Positions 36,130 to 48,289 are shown, counted from the first letter of the stretch. The stretch: 64,000 nucleotides of DNA from Pogona vitticeps (GCF_051106095.1 NC_135785.1:225675045-225739044), one strand, 5' to 3'. Translations and numbers: made by a program. The notes: generated by a model not told the origin, from the sequence alone.

Positions 36130-39100
36130 TAATACTCCTCCCCTAACAATAATTAAGTACTTGGGGGCCTCCGGGCTGTAACTGTAACTAATTATTTTTA
36201 AAGCAACTTTCCAAGCTCTTATTAGCGTAACAGATGCTTTCAGAATTTTGCATTGCATTTCACTTCGTCTCACTTCAAAGGGTTGCTTTCGGCCTTTAAA
36301 ACACTATTCTGGGTTCAGACTCCATCCTTTATGTGTCTCCTGATCTCCACATCAGGGAAGAGAGCAAGTTTTTCTCCACAGCAGTCCCTCATCTTGCACT
36401 TTCTACCATTCATTCAGGGTGTTTTTGGTTTTTATCTTGAGACTGGGGCTAGCTGAGGACTTTCAGGAAATGGAAATCTGTCTAGGAACACCTTTTGCTG
36501 TTAAGGCTTTTTGCTTTCTTCATGGCTACCACATCACTTTGTGTGTGTGTTCAAAATCTAACTTTTGTGTTCTGTACTTGTACATTTTTATTTGCTACCT
36601 CAAATTATTACTATCATCAGAGTCAGGTGTAAGTAAGTAGCAATAAATACGTAGTAAGTGTTACCATCCAATTTTAACTAATAAAAATCCAAAATGAATG
36701 TGTAGAAAGCACATTGTCTTTAGGAATTTAGTGTACTAATAAAGCATAAACGTTCACAAGATGGCTGACTGTTATATTCTGCAGGGTGCCATTTCCCCTG
36801 GTTTCTGTATAAATAGCATGAGTCCTGTTATGTCTGACCTGAACGAGAAAGCCGCCGGGCACTGAGCAACTGCTCCTTTCACTATTGTCCTGTTTATTCC
36901 CAGGCAATCTAGACAAGATTATGGACTATACTTGATTCAAGACCTAACTCATGTTTCATTAATGTGCAACAACTATAATCAAGGTTTGTTTTATTTCATA
37001 GTTCACATGTGTAATGAAAATAAACAGACGTCCTTAAGGGCTAGCAAAGTAAACCATGGAAATGAGCTAAAGTTGGTTAAAGTTGCTGGTTAAAGTACAT
37101 TTGTCACATAATTGCTAAAGTACATTTGTCACATAGCTTAGAATTCAATGAGGTCCAGTATATTTGTCCTGCATTTTGCTTTTGCATTGAATCCAGACCT
37201 TGGTACTATTACTTTTGTGACACACAGCTCCCTACTGTCTGGGACATTCTGGGCATTGTAATTCAAACAGGTTACTTTTCCAGGATCTAATTTAATACCT
37301 AATCTGTCTTCTCACATGTGGATGTGTACTTGGACATGCATTCTATATCTATGTGTGGCACAAGGATACAGGTATGATAGGTACAGTATTCCCCTGCCCC
37401 CATGAGTTACCATTCTACATCAATCTCTGTTCTACAAGTGACTCTATTGGATGTAGCTCCATGTGGGATTTCAGCTATTGTTTTCAAAGCAAAGATCTTC
37501 CCATACCTGGGCTAGACAGTACTGTATTATTCTAGATAAATCAATGGGAAGCCTTTATATTCTTTCTGTTCCTTTCCAGGAGCAGTGTGTTGTTGCCACA
37601 GAAAGAGCTACACTTACTTTTCTTTCCACCTAAAAATGTCAGAAATCTGAAATAACTGTTGTGAAGGGAGTAAGATGCAACCTCTGACAAAGCAGAGTAG
37701 GTGAAGGAAGATGACCTGGCACGTTTTTAAACTGTCTGGCAGCTGGTGCTCTATGAAATATATCAAGAATGTGTGGGAGTTATCAAAGAAACCGTTACTA
37801 ATAAAGACATCCTAAGATACTAGGCAATGAAACCCCATGTATTCTAGCCTCGAAAATATGTCTCTGCATTTGACATGATGAAAGTACCTGCCATGTGCCA
37901 CTGCCAGAGCTAGCTACAACACATTCCCGCTGTTTCATACGGTGTAGTTTCTATTGACATGGGAAGGGGTCAGAGAACAAGGTAAAAGAAAAAGAACAAG
38001 CATATTCTGGGAAAGATGCATGTTAAAGATGTCAATAGAGGAAAGCAGCAGGAAGCTACAACAGTAAATAGTCAGGTGCAGAGTTCAGAAAATCTCTTCA
38101 CATTTACTTTTTGATAACCCATGGCAAAAAAAGATTTACAGCACGTGGCAGGAACTCTTAAAAAGAAGTTGGAAATGTTCCTTTTGGAGCCTACAATATG
38201 CTGGCTGGAGATTCTGGGAATCACAGAGTAACCAATAGTAACTTTTCCACATTCTGCTTTTGAAGCAAGGCTTTTGATACTTGCTGTCATAGAATTTCAG
38301 CTAGCTTCCAGTGACATGTGAGTATCAGGTATCAGGAGCATAGACTGTGTCTGGAATTCAAATTGACTCAGCTGGGATATCAGACAGAAACTTTATTAAT
38401 GCCAAGCAAGCAAGCAGATGAACCAGAAGCCAGTACATGCTAAAAACAATTTATACTATGTCCCTTTCCAGTTTAAATTCTTCTGTAACTCAACTATTGT
38501 ATCTGCTGGTTCTTGGGCCATAATGAGAGCATCAGGATGGGGATATTCAGAAAGACTTGCACCCAGACATTTTGCTGCCTGAAATAGAAGAGCAAATAGC
38601 ACTTCTCACCATCTAAAGAAGATACATTATTTTGGCACTTGGAAAAAAAACCCACAAAAAAAAACAAGGCATAGAAATGTTCTTCCTACCCCTTCCAATC
38701 AAAATGCATCAGTAATAAGTTAAATATTAACCACTGGCTACTCTTATGTAAGGAGTGGGCTATCCTTCTGTCTAACAGGGTTGGTGCTGATATTAAAGGT
38801 CCATGACCTGACTGGTACTGTGCCTTGGTCCCCACCAAGGAGAGTCAGAATATTAGGAAATAATGCCATCATCTCCTGAATCAGACCATGTTTCCATCTA
38901 CTCCTGTTTTGACTGAAACAAATCCAGATAACAACTCCATCTATACATCTACTCAGGCAATTCTGGTGCAGAATCTATGAACACCAGCCACAATGTCAGT
39001 GGTTCATGCATCTGGACATCTTTCAGTATGTCATCTTCCAGCAATGCCTTTCTGCATTCTACGTAGAATAAACAGGTAAGTCTCTGTAGAAGAATAAAAT

Positions 39101-39350
39101 TACACAAAATGGACACTCTAAAACCCGTTGGGTGAGCCTTCAACCTCCCTGAACATTACTGCTGTTGGCCATTCATGAATAAAAGAACATCAAAGTAACA
39201 TAAAATTAGTGAACTACAATTGATCAAGAACAATTTATCAGCATTATCATGAATGGCCTGAATTGAGATAAGTGGGGTTTGCCAGTACCAGGAGGATTCC
39301 ATTATCAAGATTGTGAATGATCATATAATTTAAGTTTTAAATTGTCCCAG
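36130..39350. other. Mostly unrecognised non-coding, two short MITE remnants
   Basis: Two weak copies of the same short hAT-type foldback are at about 37215-37295 and 38165-38260 (gattctgggaatcacag, agtaacttttcc). A short tandem duplication of 'ctaaagtacatttgtcacata' is at about 37092-37136. No exon recognised. Confidence 0.4.
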
Positions 39351-39355
39351 ACAGT

Positions 39356-39761
39356 TGTAGCGTTCAGCCGTGCCCTCACCTGTCCGTCACCGCTGAGCAG
39401 TCGAAAAGGAGCCAATGAGGGAATGGAAGGTGGTGCTAAAGGGGGAGGGGCTGGGATATAAAAGGGGGTGTATGGAGTATGAAGGAGAGAGATCTGTGAG
39501 TCTGTGAGAGAGTGTGCCAGAAAGTCATTGAGAGTAGGGTTCTGTGTGTCAGTGAGTTTAGTGTGTGAGAAAAATTGATTATCAACTTGTGATTTACTTA
39601 TTATATTTTACTGATCAAATAAACAAGTTTAAGTTTTAAAGCAACACTGGTCTCACTGAGTAATTGGTATTGAAACTGAAATATTGGTGGCAGCAACTGA
39701 GAAGAAGAGTGAGCACCTCCTGGAGGCCTGAGATAATAGAGGCTTCAGTGTGCCCGCTACA
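39356..39761 (+). mobile_element. Solo LTR of an LTR retrotransposon or retrovirus-like element (fossil)
   Basis: The 406-bp LTR begins TGTAGCG and ends GCTACA, flanked by an identical 5-bp target copy (acagt at 39351-39355 and 39762-39766). A TATA box lies at 39457-39463 and a polyadenylation signal at 39618-39623, so it reads on the plus strand. No internal region or second LTR is present, as expected after LTR-LTR recombination. The perfect target copy suggests a fairly young insertion. The family (Ty3/gypsy or ERV) is not decided. Confidence 0.8.
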
Positions 39762-39933
39762 ACAGTACCTTTCCCTTCTCATTTCTTCCAGACTCCGTGG
39801 TTACATTCCCTACTCCCCTTATGACTACAATGTGTGTATATAGCTGACAATTTTCAGAAACATTTGATCCTGCCAGAAGCCCTGAACAACATGTGATTAA
39901 CTAGTAGAAAATTATGCTATGGAAAGTAAGGTA

Positions 39934-40118
39934 CAGTGGTGCCTCGCTTAACGGTGATAATCCGTTCCAGGAAAATCGCCGTTAAGCGAAAACATCGTAA
40001 AGTGAAAATAAAAAGCCCACTGAAACGCACTGAAAACCTTTCAATGCGTTCCAATGGGCTTAAAACTGACTGTCCAGCGAAGATCCTCCATATGGCAGCC
40101 ATTTTTGCTGCCTGTATT
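39934..40118. mobile_element. Tigger-like MITE, 'ggtgcctcgc' family, truncated copy 3
   Basis: The left end is complete (TA then cagtggtgcctcgcttaacg) and the inside matches copy 2 through 'cagcgaagatcctccatatg'. No right end is found; the match stops where a different, coding-like sequence begins. Confidence 0.75.
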
Positions 40119-40340
40119 GCCTCTGTCTCACCCCAATAAGATGGCCTTGGAGTCACTTCCCTCATTTTCCTATAGTCCGCCTCTTCCTTAGGTATACGAA
40201 GCCTTTCCCACTTCCCAGTCCATGAGTCCTGCATCCAAATCCACTCCCAACCTGTAGGCAATTCCCCCTCTCCCCTCTTTATATCTGCAAACCCCGCCTC
40301 CGCCGCTACCCGGGTTTTCCGCTCTTTTCCCACCAACATT
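40119..40340 (-). other. Coding-like remnant, unassigned
   Basis: On the minus strand this reads as about 73 residues with a charged, tryptophan-rich composition (GWEWIWMQDSWTGKWERLRIP, then KEEADYRKMREV). It is GC-richer than its surroundings. It adjoins the truncated MITE and lies 350 bp from a solo LTR. It might be a leftover of a mobile element's internal region, but I do not recognise the family. Confidence 0.35.
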
Positions 40341-40344
40341 TTCC

Positions 40345-41135
40345 ATTGTCAAGACTTGTAGTTACTTCACCACACACATGGAGTCTTTTCCCAGAGTCTC
40401 AATCTTTCAAGGTTGGGAAACGGGTGAAGTCTGCCCCCCTTTCTCTATAGGGAGAGGACAGGACGGCACTCCAGCAAGAACAGCTGGTTTCTCACCCTTG
40501 GTCTCACAGAAATGAGCAAAAAATGTTATCTGGATCCAGATTTTAAGGGGTAAGGATACTCTGGCCTATGCAGCACCCACAGAGAAGCAGCTTTTTTTCT
40601 TTTTCTTTTTTTTTTTGCAGAGTGAGGGATGCCAAATACTTCCCAGAGACTGTGTATTAGCATCCCTTCCACCAACCTGCACCACCTTTAGAACATCTCT
40701 CTCATTCACACCAGCAAAAGTGCTCAGACCAAGGAAGTCAAAATGTGGGACATTATTATATCTTACAATTGAGAACAAATACAACAATGGGCAGCACTTC
40801 TGATATTTTTAAAAATTACTGAGTTACTGGGACAACTTGTCAATACCCAGTATAGAAACCCAATATTCTTGCTTCAGCAGGACATGATAGGGACTTACTA
40901 CCTGTTGAAGCAAGCAATTTAAGATTATAATTTTTAACACTTTGATGGAAGATTGAGAACAGTACCATCCAATCTTTTAAACACTTTTTTTCATTTGTTT
41001 TAGATTGACTTTGTTCTGTATTTGGACCTTTGCATACAAAAAGATCCTGAAAGTTAGTTCTTCTTAAGTCTAAGGCTCATATATTCGCGATGGATTAGTC
41101 TGCACTCACAAGACCAAAGAGCTGACAGTTGTATA
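40345..41135. other. Unrecognised non-coding
   Basis: A T-rich run lies at 40591-40616. Possibly continues the element remnant on its left; nothing decisive. Confidence 0.3.
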
Positions 41136-41142
41136 ATAATAA

Positions 41143-41479
41143 GGACGTGGTGGCGCTGCGAGTTAAACCGCAGAAGCCTCTGTGCTGCAGGGCAGAAGAC
41201 CCGCAGTCGTAAGATTGAATTCATGTGACGGAATGAGCCCCCGTTGCTTGTCCCAGCTCCCGTCAACCTAGCGGTTCAAAAGCATGCAATATGCGAGTAG
41301 ATAAATAGGTACCACCACGGTGGGAAGGTAAACGGCGTTCTGTGTCTAGTCGCGCTGGCCACATGACCACGGAATATTGTCTTTGGACAAAACGCTAGCT
41401 CTATGGGTTGGAAATGGAGATGAGCATTGCCCCTAGAGTTGGACATGACTGGATGAATTGTCAAGGGGAACCTTTACCT
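41143..41479 (+). mobile_element. Sauria-type SINE, copy 2
   Basis: Head 'ggacgtggtggcgctgcgag', tail 'tcaaggggaacctttacct'. The flanks have a near-perfect target copy (gtataataataa / gtagaataataa). Confidence 0.85.
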
Positions 41480-41484
41480 GTAGA

Positions 41485-41720
41485 ATAATAATTGTGTGCT
41501 GTCTAGTCAATTCTGAGTTATGGCAACTCTTTCCAGATTTTTCTAGACAGTGACTACTGAAAAGTGGTTTACCGTTCCCCCTCTTCTGAACATGCTCCGG
41601 GACTGTGAAGCTTGCCCAAGGCCACATAGGCTAATTCTTCTGAGATGTCTGTGGGGAACTGAACTCCCAGCCACTGCCTCTGCAGCTAGATATCACATTG
41701 AGCTATCCAGACAGTTTGAC
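41485..41720 (-). repeat. tRNA-headed SINE, minus strand
   Basis: Tail 'aattgtgtgctgtctagtca' at left, body 'agtggtttaccgttccccc', tRNA-like head with 'tctgcagctagatatc' at right. The Sauria SINE on its left inserted at or next to its tail. Confidence 0.7.
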
Positions 41721-42128
41721 AGTAGTATATTTAGTGCTAGATGCCTGCCATACATGTTGTGGTGAAAGGAAACAGGGAAAAATGTATGAACGGGAATAAC
41801 TTAATTGGGTTTGGCAACTCCTGTCTCAACAACCAGGAAATTAAAAATAAAACAAAACAGAAAAGACTGCATTCTTGACTTTGATGACGACTAATCCATT
41901 TATCAGTTTGAATTTCCTGTGCCATCTTCTCAGGCTTTACACAGGAGGAAAAAAAAAACACCAAACCCCAATCAGACAATCACAGTATAGAACTGACACG
42001 ACACTGCTGAAAACCACCGTATTGATTTCAACATCCTTTGCTCAACAGTTCTGTTTCACTTCAGTACAGAACTGGTCCTCCAGTGACCTAAATCGTAAGA
42101 ATCTGTCTGGGAACAACTCCATAGGTAA

Positions 42129-42262
42129 ATGGAACTCCAGTTTTTCCACGAAAATATAACTAAAGAAGGCTGTGAAGAACTACTGAGCAAGAATGGACAA
42201 AACGGAAGCTTTCTAATACGAGCCAGTGAGAGTATACCAGGAGTTTTGTGCCTTTGTGTTTT
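42129..42262 (+). CDS. SH2D1B: SH2D1B exon 1 (coding part)
   Basis: 44 codons plus two bases, ATG to the donor gtaagt. It encodes the first half of the SH2 domain, MELQFFHENITK through SIPGVLCLCV, aligning residue for residue with human MDLPYYHGRLTK...SIPGVLCLCV. The ATG is chosen because it aligns with the human start. Confidence 0.93.
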
Positions 42263-45200
42263 GTAAGTATTTCCATTTATATAAACTACTGTACTTATCT
42301 TGGTTTCTCTCCTTTGAAAATAATAAGTCAAATGTGGAGAAGTGTAGTTGCCTATGAAGTGTCTGATTTATGATATTTATGGACCATAAGCATGACTTCT
42401 CAAGAATCAGATCCAATCTTTTTTATTTTTGGAGTTTTGAGGAAGAACGGTGCTATTTCTGCAACAGTTCTTTTCCTCAGCATGTACAGATATGATCCCA
42501 GTATGAATGAATTTGCATGCATAAAATTAATTCTGCCTTTATGAAAATTTACTCTGGGAATGTGGCCTAGACTCAAAGGCGGAATCAAGAACAAGATAAT
42601 ATATGCAATAAGAGTAGTTAGTGGAAGCCTATTAAAAATCTCCCAGGTTAGAGAACCCATATTCTAACGCATTTAATCAGTTGGAAGGCTCCTTACGTAT
42701 TCATAGTCAGTGGTACTTAAACCCTTTCTACCAAAAAGTTTGGTGAAAGTCTTAAATTCAACGTGTTTCCCAGTAAGAGATGTTCAGCTCACCTAATTCA
42801 TATGAAAGTATCCCAGTCTCTACCATCTCTTCTTCACACACATTGTAAGATAAGCACCCTTTTGGATGTGGCATGGCTATATCCAGAAGCATGGTGTACA
42901 GTACACATGGACAACAGCTTCCATATATGAATTAAATGTATTGGATGGTGGCAATTGTGATCAGTAATGATCCTAATGGACCATCAAGTCGTATGAAGTA
43001 TTTACAAATACTCCTGGAAGTTAAAACAATGGTTAAACTCCTACTGCTTTTACAGTCGTAAGTTACAACTAGAGTAGGTCCACTGAATCAGTGGTGGATT
43101 TGGTGAGTCAACTCCTGTATGCATTCTGTTGATTTAATGGGCCTGCTCTAGTTGCAAATTACTATGCTCAGCAAGAGGATTTCAGCCTACTTGTATTTTC
43201 TGCTGTACTAAAGTGCAGTACTAAAGTATGATTTCTATGCAATATACCCATTTTAATCTGTCAGTATAATTTTGTTCAGACTAAAAGGAAACAATATTTG
43301 TTTGCCTAACATCGATATCCTAATTCATGACTGCAGACAAGTAAACAAAACTAACTTTAACCTTCATTGGAGATGCTTCTTCCTTTGTTCAAAAGTTCTT
43401 ATCTAGTTCATCAGAAGGCAGTAAGGACTGCCGCCAATCCCAGCCAACTTCAGAGGGAAGCTCATGCGCATGTTAACATATACCTGTTTCTAGAATGCTA
43501 CGTATCTAATTATAGCAGTGGTTAGATATTGTTCACTAGAGGAACAGAGAATTTATTGACGGCAACTGCAGCTTTCCTCTGGCATAATGTGAAAACATAT
43601 GGCAAATATTTACTACAGAGTCTGTATGTACTAGATGGTTCTTTATGCCACAAAGCACAGATTTAAATGTGTTTGATTTCCCACCATCTATGAATATTCA
43701 AGTGCTCTCACAAATTATTACATGTTTCTTATTTTTAAAAATTAGGTATGAGCACTTTATCTACACTTACCGAATCTTCAGAAAACATAATGGACATTTC
43801 ATGATACAGGTAAGAAAACATCTTTATATCTACATGCTAAAATATTTTGATAAGTATGTCCTTGCTGATTCATGCCTCATCATACACCCAACAATGCACA
43901 GGCTATTCTAAGTGACTGGTATACTACCTTCAAAACAAAACAAAACAAAAGATGTTTAACTATTCAAAGAAACTAAAATGTCTTTCAGTCACTTTACTAT
44001 AGCGAGTATCATTCTCAGCCATGATGGCATCATATCCCTGATAAACCGGATTCTCTATGAATGTAGCGAAAAAACCCGGCAAGGTCAATATGTTTTTATT
44101 TCTTAAAAGAAAAATACTTATTGTGGGGTCACTCTATATTCAGTGCTGTGACAGTTATATATAAATCTTGGGTCCAAGAGAATTATTATCCATAAATTTC
44201 AGGAAGAAATCTAATCTTAACAGTAATATTCTTATTTTGTAGACTTGTGAAGGTGCTCCAAAACAGGACTTCAAAACTTTAAAGGATTTAATAGCTACCT
44301 TTGAAAAACCAAATCAAGGGCTAATAATCAACCTGCGCTACCCTGTAAACAGATCCACATCTGATCAACAACCTCAGAATATCTACGATAACAGTTATTT
44401 GATTCCTGGTAAGAGATGTACATACAAATAAACACATCATACGAGAAATATTATATTCTATAATAATTTCATCATACAAGAAAAACAAATAGATTTTAAA
44501 ATTAACAAAATCAGTTATTGAGACAGAGATCATGATTAAAATCTGAAATAGGGGCTTCCTCACCAATAAAATTGTCTTTAAGACAAAAGGAGAAAGCAAG
44601 GGTATGGTGATAGCAGCAGTTAAAAGAACTTGATTACAATTAGGAAAAGCCAGATTCAAATCTTCTCTCAAGAAGTGGGAAATTTGCACCTATTTGCCAG
44701 CATTTTCATTTAACCTTCCTTGAAGGAGTGTTATGAAGGTAAAACTGGAGGAGAAGGAAAGTAAAACAGAATTTCTCAAAGGAATGGGGACTGAAAAATA
44801 AGATGAAATTAAATCGTTCAACTCCTGCATTCAACACATAAAGGTAAAAGTAAAGGTTCCCCTTGACAATTTTTGTCCAGTCGTGTTCGACTCTAGGGGG
44901 CAGTGCTCATCCCCGTTTCCAAGCCATAGAGCCAGCGTTTTTGTCTGAAGACAATCTTCCGTGGTCACATGGCCAGTGCGACTTAGACACGGAACGCTGT
45001 TACCTTCCCACTGAGATGGTCCCTATTTATCTACTCGCATTTGCATGCTTTCAAACCGCTAGGTTGGCGGGAGCTGGGACAAGTGACGGGCACTCACTCC
45101 GTCACGTGGATTCGATCTTACGACTGCTTGGTCTTCTGACCCTGCAGCACAGGCTTCTGCGGTTTAGCCCGCAGCGCCACCACGTCCCTCGCATTCAACA

Positions 45201-46010
45201 CATATCCAACAGTAATTTCCAGGGAACCTGAAAAATGCAAAAGGCCAAGGAAAGCCAGACCAAACATTAAAACACAGAGATCTTCAAGAGCTTCTAAACA
45301 CAGTGCAGCATCTATGTTGTAATTAAAAGCATTTTGAGTAATTAGAAAAGCACACCCACCCAAGCCAACGAGATATTTTTAAAAAGCTGTTGATTATTTT
45401 ATTACAAATAGACACTAAAACTAAGGGCATACTCCACCTTAGGAAAAAAAGAGAACAAATAAGAAGGCAATTCAGTTGCTACGGCTTCACTTTGTTAAAA
45501 AAAAGGGGGGGTAGAAGCCAGGATGAGTACATAGAAGTACTGTGTCTTCAAGCTTGAGTGTATGTAAAAGTCAATTTCATTTAAGACATAATAGGTACAT
45601 GAATCACATAAGACAGGAGCATTTTGGAAAGAGGAACCATTAATCAGCATATGAATTTTTAAAAAGCATCAAGTAAGAAGCAAATTAAAAGATGTCTGAT
45701 TGTCTATCACAAGAATTATTGCAAACATCCACATAAATGCATACATACATACATACATAAATCCACATACATACTGTAGGTCCAATCAATCTGGGACAGA
45801 CTTTTTTCCCTCTTCAAAGAGAAATTATTTTTGAGTTTGTGATAAGTGAGTGACTGGTTGGGTTTGTGAAAAATTAAATAAATACAGTACTACAGAGGAA
45901 TTATTTTAAAAATTAGAAGAAAGCTGAAGCAGTGTGAAATGCCAGACCAGTTAGTCTGACCATACCTACTACAAAACCTTTGGGTTAGCTATAATGTTAG
46001 TGCCAACTAT

Positions 46011-46085
<75 letters not shown>

Positions 46086-48175
46086 TACCCCGCCTATCTA
46101 GTCATTTCGACCACTCTAGGCGGTAGAGTACACCTATTGAAATTAATGGAAATTATATATGTAGTGACTAGTAAATGCCATTTATTTTCATAGCTCCACA
46201 CTAGTTGGGACCCTTTGAATGAAACATAGCATAAATGAGAGCTGAAAATGTATGCACTCCTCTTAGAAACTAATGTAGCCTCAGTTCCTAAACCAAGATT
46301 AGGATTTCTCTCATGTTACTTGCAAATGATCAGGATCATGTTTAAATAATTAATGACAATAAAATATTTACACCGATGTAATTAATGACACATTACATAA
46401 ATATATTCATTCCAACTAAATATATCACGTTGGACAAACAACTAGTAAGATACATGGTTACACAATTTTTAAAAAATTATCAGAATTATATTTATAATTT
46501 AAGGGTGGAATTTCAGACATTTAAATGGCAGTTCTTGTTTGCATTAATTTTTTTATTTTAGGATAGCCTTGCTGATGATCAGCCAATGAAAAGGCAGAAG
46601 GTTGAATCCAGCGTTTTGCTTCTACCAGTTATCGTATTCCTCTGTACCTAACATTATCACTGCTGGGGAATTGGAGTTTTATACACACCCCACCCTCCCA
46701 AGTTCCCTCATCACTCTTGTCTTGTTCCCCATCCCACCAAAATAAATTTTTAGGGACCATTTGCAGCCTAAGAGAAAGAAGAAGCAACAAAAATAGTCTC
46801 ATTTCCCATTCCAAGAACAAGATTCTTCCACCACACTGGAAGCTTTCTCTGGATAGGCGTACTGTATTTTGCTTTGCAAGAGGCAACGGATCCCACCCAA
46901 GGAATTTCAATTAAGCTTATGCAAAACAATAAGAAAGCAAAGGCTGGGCCGCTTATTCTGCAAGTTAAGAAAGGACCCAAAAATGTAATAATCCTCAATG
47001 TTATATTATATTATTAAGCAAATTATATATTTTGGCTCACAGATTGCATTTTTAAAAACCTATATGCTTCATTATCAGACTGTGAAGAACCATTTATTTA
47101 AAAAACCAACTACATGTGAACTACAGAAGAGCAGAAATTTAAAAGCACAAGAGGTAAACAAAACGAGGCTAAATTAATAACCTGAAAATTTAGAGTACAT
47201 TTGGGACAAGGGTTAAGCCATACTTTAATATTCATAAAAGATAACTGGGCTTATGGAAGAAATATGTGATTTATGGATATTGGGATCTTGTAACAAATAA
47301 AAAGAGGTAGGCACCATGTTGCCTCCAGATTTTTTGGACAAACCCCATACCTAGCCAGCAGAGCTAAGCACAAACTGCGTAACAGTTTATGAGAATAACA
47401 ATCATTTATGTCCTACTGTCTAAAATTTACAAGCTGTTTTTACAGCATGAATAAAAATATAACACATCAGGGGGGACTATTCTTTCCTAAGGAAAAAAAA
47501 CACCCCCAGTGGAGTTAATAATAAAATCCCAGCTCAGGAATTTCTACATTCATCCCATGTTAGCACTGCCTTAATTATGAACATTCAGAAGCATTGTTAT
47601 GAAATCATGATAAGACCTTTAGAGATTTCTAAATATAATTGCTTGTGCTTTGCTGATAAAATATTAGCCTTGCATGAGTCCAGTGCTTAGAAAAGTTACT
47701 CTTTTTTAAATCTGTGAAGATTCTCAGTCATCCAAGTGAGGTTATCTGGACGTTCAGCAACTGGATTTCTTCCTTATGAAGTTGAAACGTTTCAGTACTC
47801 ATCCAAGTAGCTTCTTTGGTCTGAGGAGAGTTGGTAGGAGACTCCTAATGTATCTTCCCCATTGGTTTCACTTCCCCCTGGTCTGAATAGGGTCGTTAGA
47901 TGGACAATTGACTGGGGGGGGTGTTTTGAGTTAAAATCTCACCTTGCAGTCCTTCTCCACCCATTATCATGGGTCATTAACAGTGGTCTTCTTTTTCAAA
48001 TGATTGCTCCTAGCTTTTATCCTCAGCGTGGCCAGTGGAAGATCTAGAAACTGTAGCCTGATATGTATATTTTTCAAGATTTTCTCTACACTAGAATCAG
48101 AATATTAAATCTGTTTATCTTTTCCACCCCACAGAAACTGAAGACACTGATTATGTTGACGTTTTGCCTGACTAA
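42129..48175 (+). CDS. SH2D1B: SH2D1B (EAT-2), single-SH2 adaptor, complete gene
   Basis: Four exons (42129-42262, 43746-43809, 44243-44408, 48135-48175) join in compatible phases (2, 0, 1) into 134 codons; human SH2D1B has 132 and the same four-exon plan. EAT-2 binds phosphotyrosines of SLAM-family receptors in NK and other leukocytes and signals in the cytosol. The SH2 fold spans about residues 5-100: FFHEN at the start, FLIRASES with the phosphate-binding Arg31, PGVLCLCV, YTYRIFR, and FEKPNQG. The C-terminus ends DYVDVLPD; its Tyr128 matches the signalling tyrosine of mammalian EAT-2 (DYVDVLP). EAT-2 rather than SAP (SH2D1A) is indicated by YRIFR, EGxPKQxF and the YVDV tail. The histidine in FFHE is followed by Glu where human has Gly. 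All splice sites are consensus, so the gene looks functional. Introns of about 1.48, 0.43 and 3.73 kb hold several repeats. Confidence 0.93.
43746..43809 (+). CDS. SH2D1B: SH2D1B exon 2
   Basis: 64 nt, acceptor aaattag, donor gtaaga. It encodes (L)YEHFIYTYRIFRKHNGHF and MIQ, matching human FKNIVYTYRIFREKHGYYRIQ. Confidence 0.93.
44243..44408 (+). CDS. SH2D1B: SH2D1B exon 3
   Basis: 166 nt, acceptor ttttgtag, donor gtaaga. It encodes the end of the SH2 domain (TCEGAPKQDF, FEKPNQGLIINL) and part of the tail with Tyr114 and Tyr118 (IYDNSYLIP). Lys77 lies where SAP has the Fyn-binding Arg78 and human EAT-2 has Pro. Confidence 0.93.
44841..45190 (-). mobile_element. Sauria-type SINE, copy 3, in SH2D1B intron 3
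   Basis: Reversed copy with the tail (aaggtaaaagtaaaggttcc) at left and the head (cagcgccaccacgtccc) at right. It has a perfect 14-bp target copy, gcattcaacacata, at 44827-44840 and 45191-45204, which indicates a recent insertion. Confidence 0.92.
46006..46127 (-). repeat. LINE 3' end (L2/CR1 type) with (ATTT)n tail, SH2D1B intron 3
   Basis: About 80 bases of ATTT repeats followed by 'ataccccgcctatctagtca' and 'ccactctaggcgg'. Confidence 0.75.
47711..48055. repeat. Penelope-like (Poseidon-type) element fragment
   Basis: 'attctcagtcatccaagtga' and 'gttgaaacgtttcagtactc' with 'tccaagtagcttctttggtc' resemble the repeated terminal segment of vertebrate Penelope-like elements. It lies in SH2D1B intron 3, ending about 80 bp before exon 4. 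No coding part is visible. Confidence 0.5.
48135..48175 (+). CDS. SH2D1B: SH2D1B exon 4 (last coding exon)
   Basis: 41 nt coding, acceptor ccccacag. It encodes (E)TEDTDYVDVLPD and stop TAA at 48173-48175. This matches the human end NSDYVDVLP plus one residue. The first AATAAA downstream is at 49053-49058. Confidence 0.9.
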
Positions 48176-48289
48176 TCAGATTGAGAGACCTTTTCCTGTG
48201 ACCTCCTTCATCTCCATTTGCTCAGTTTTACAAGGGCATTAGTCTTCAGTGAGATACATCAATGCTAACAGGATCTTCCATTCCTTTTA

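Noticed and set aside
42129-48175. SH2D1A (SAP) rather than SH2D1B
   Set aside because: YRIFR, EGxPKQxF, FEKPNQG and the YVDVLP tail are EAT-2 features; SAP lacks the tail tyrosines.
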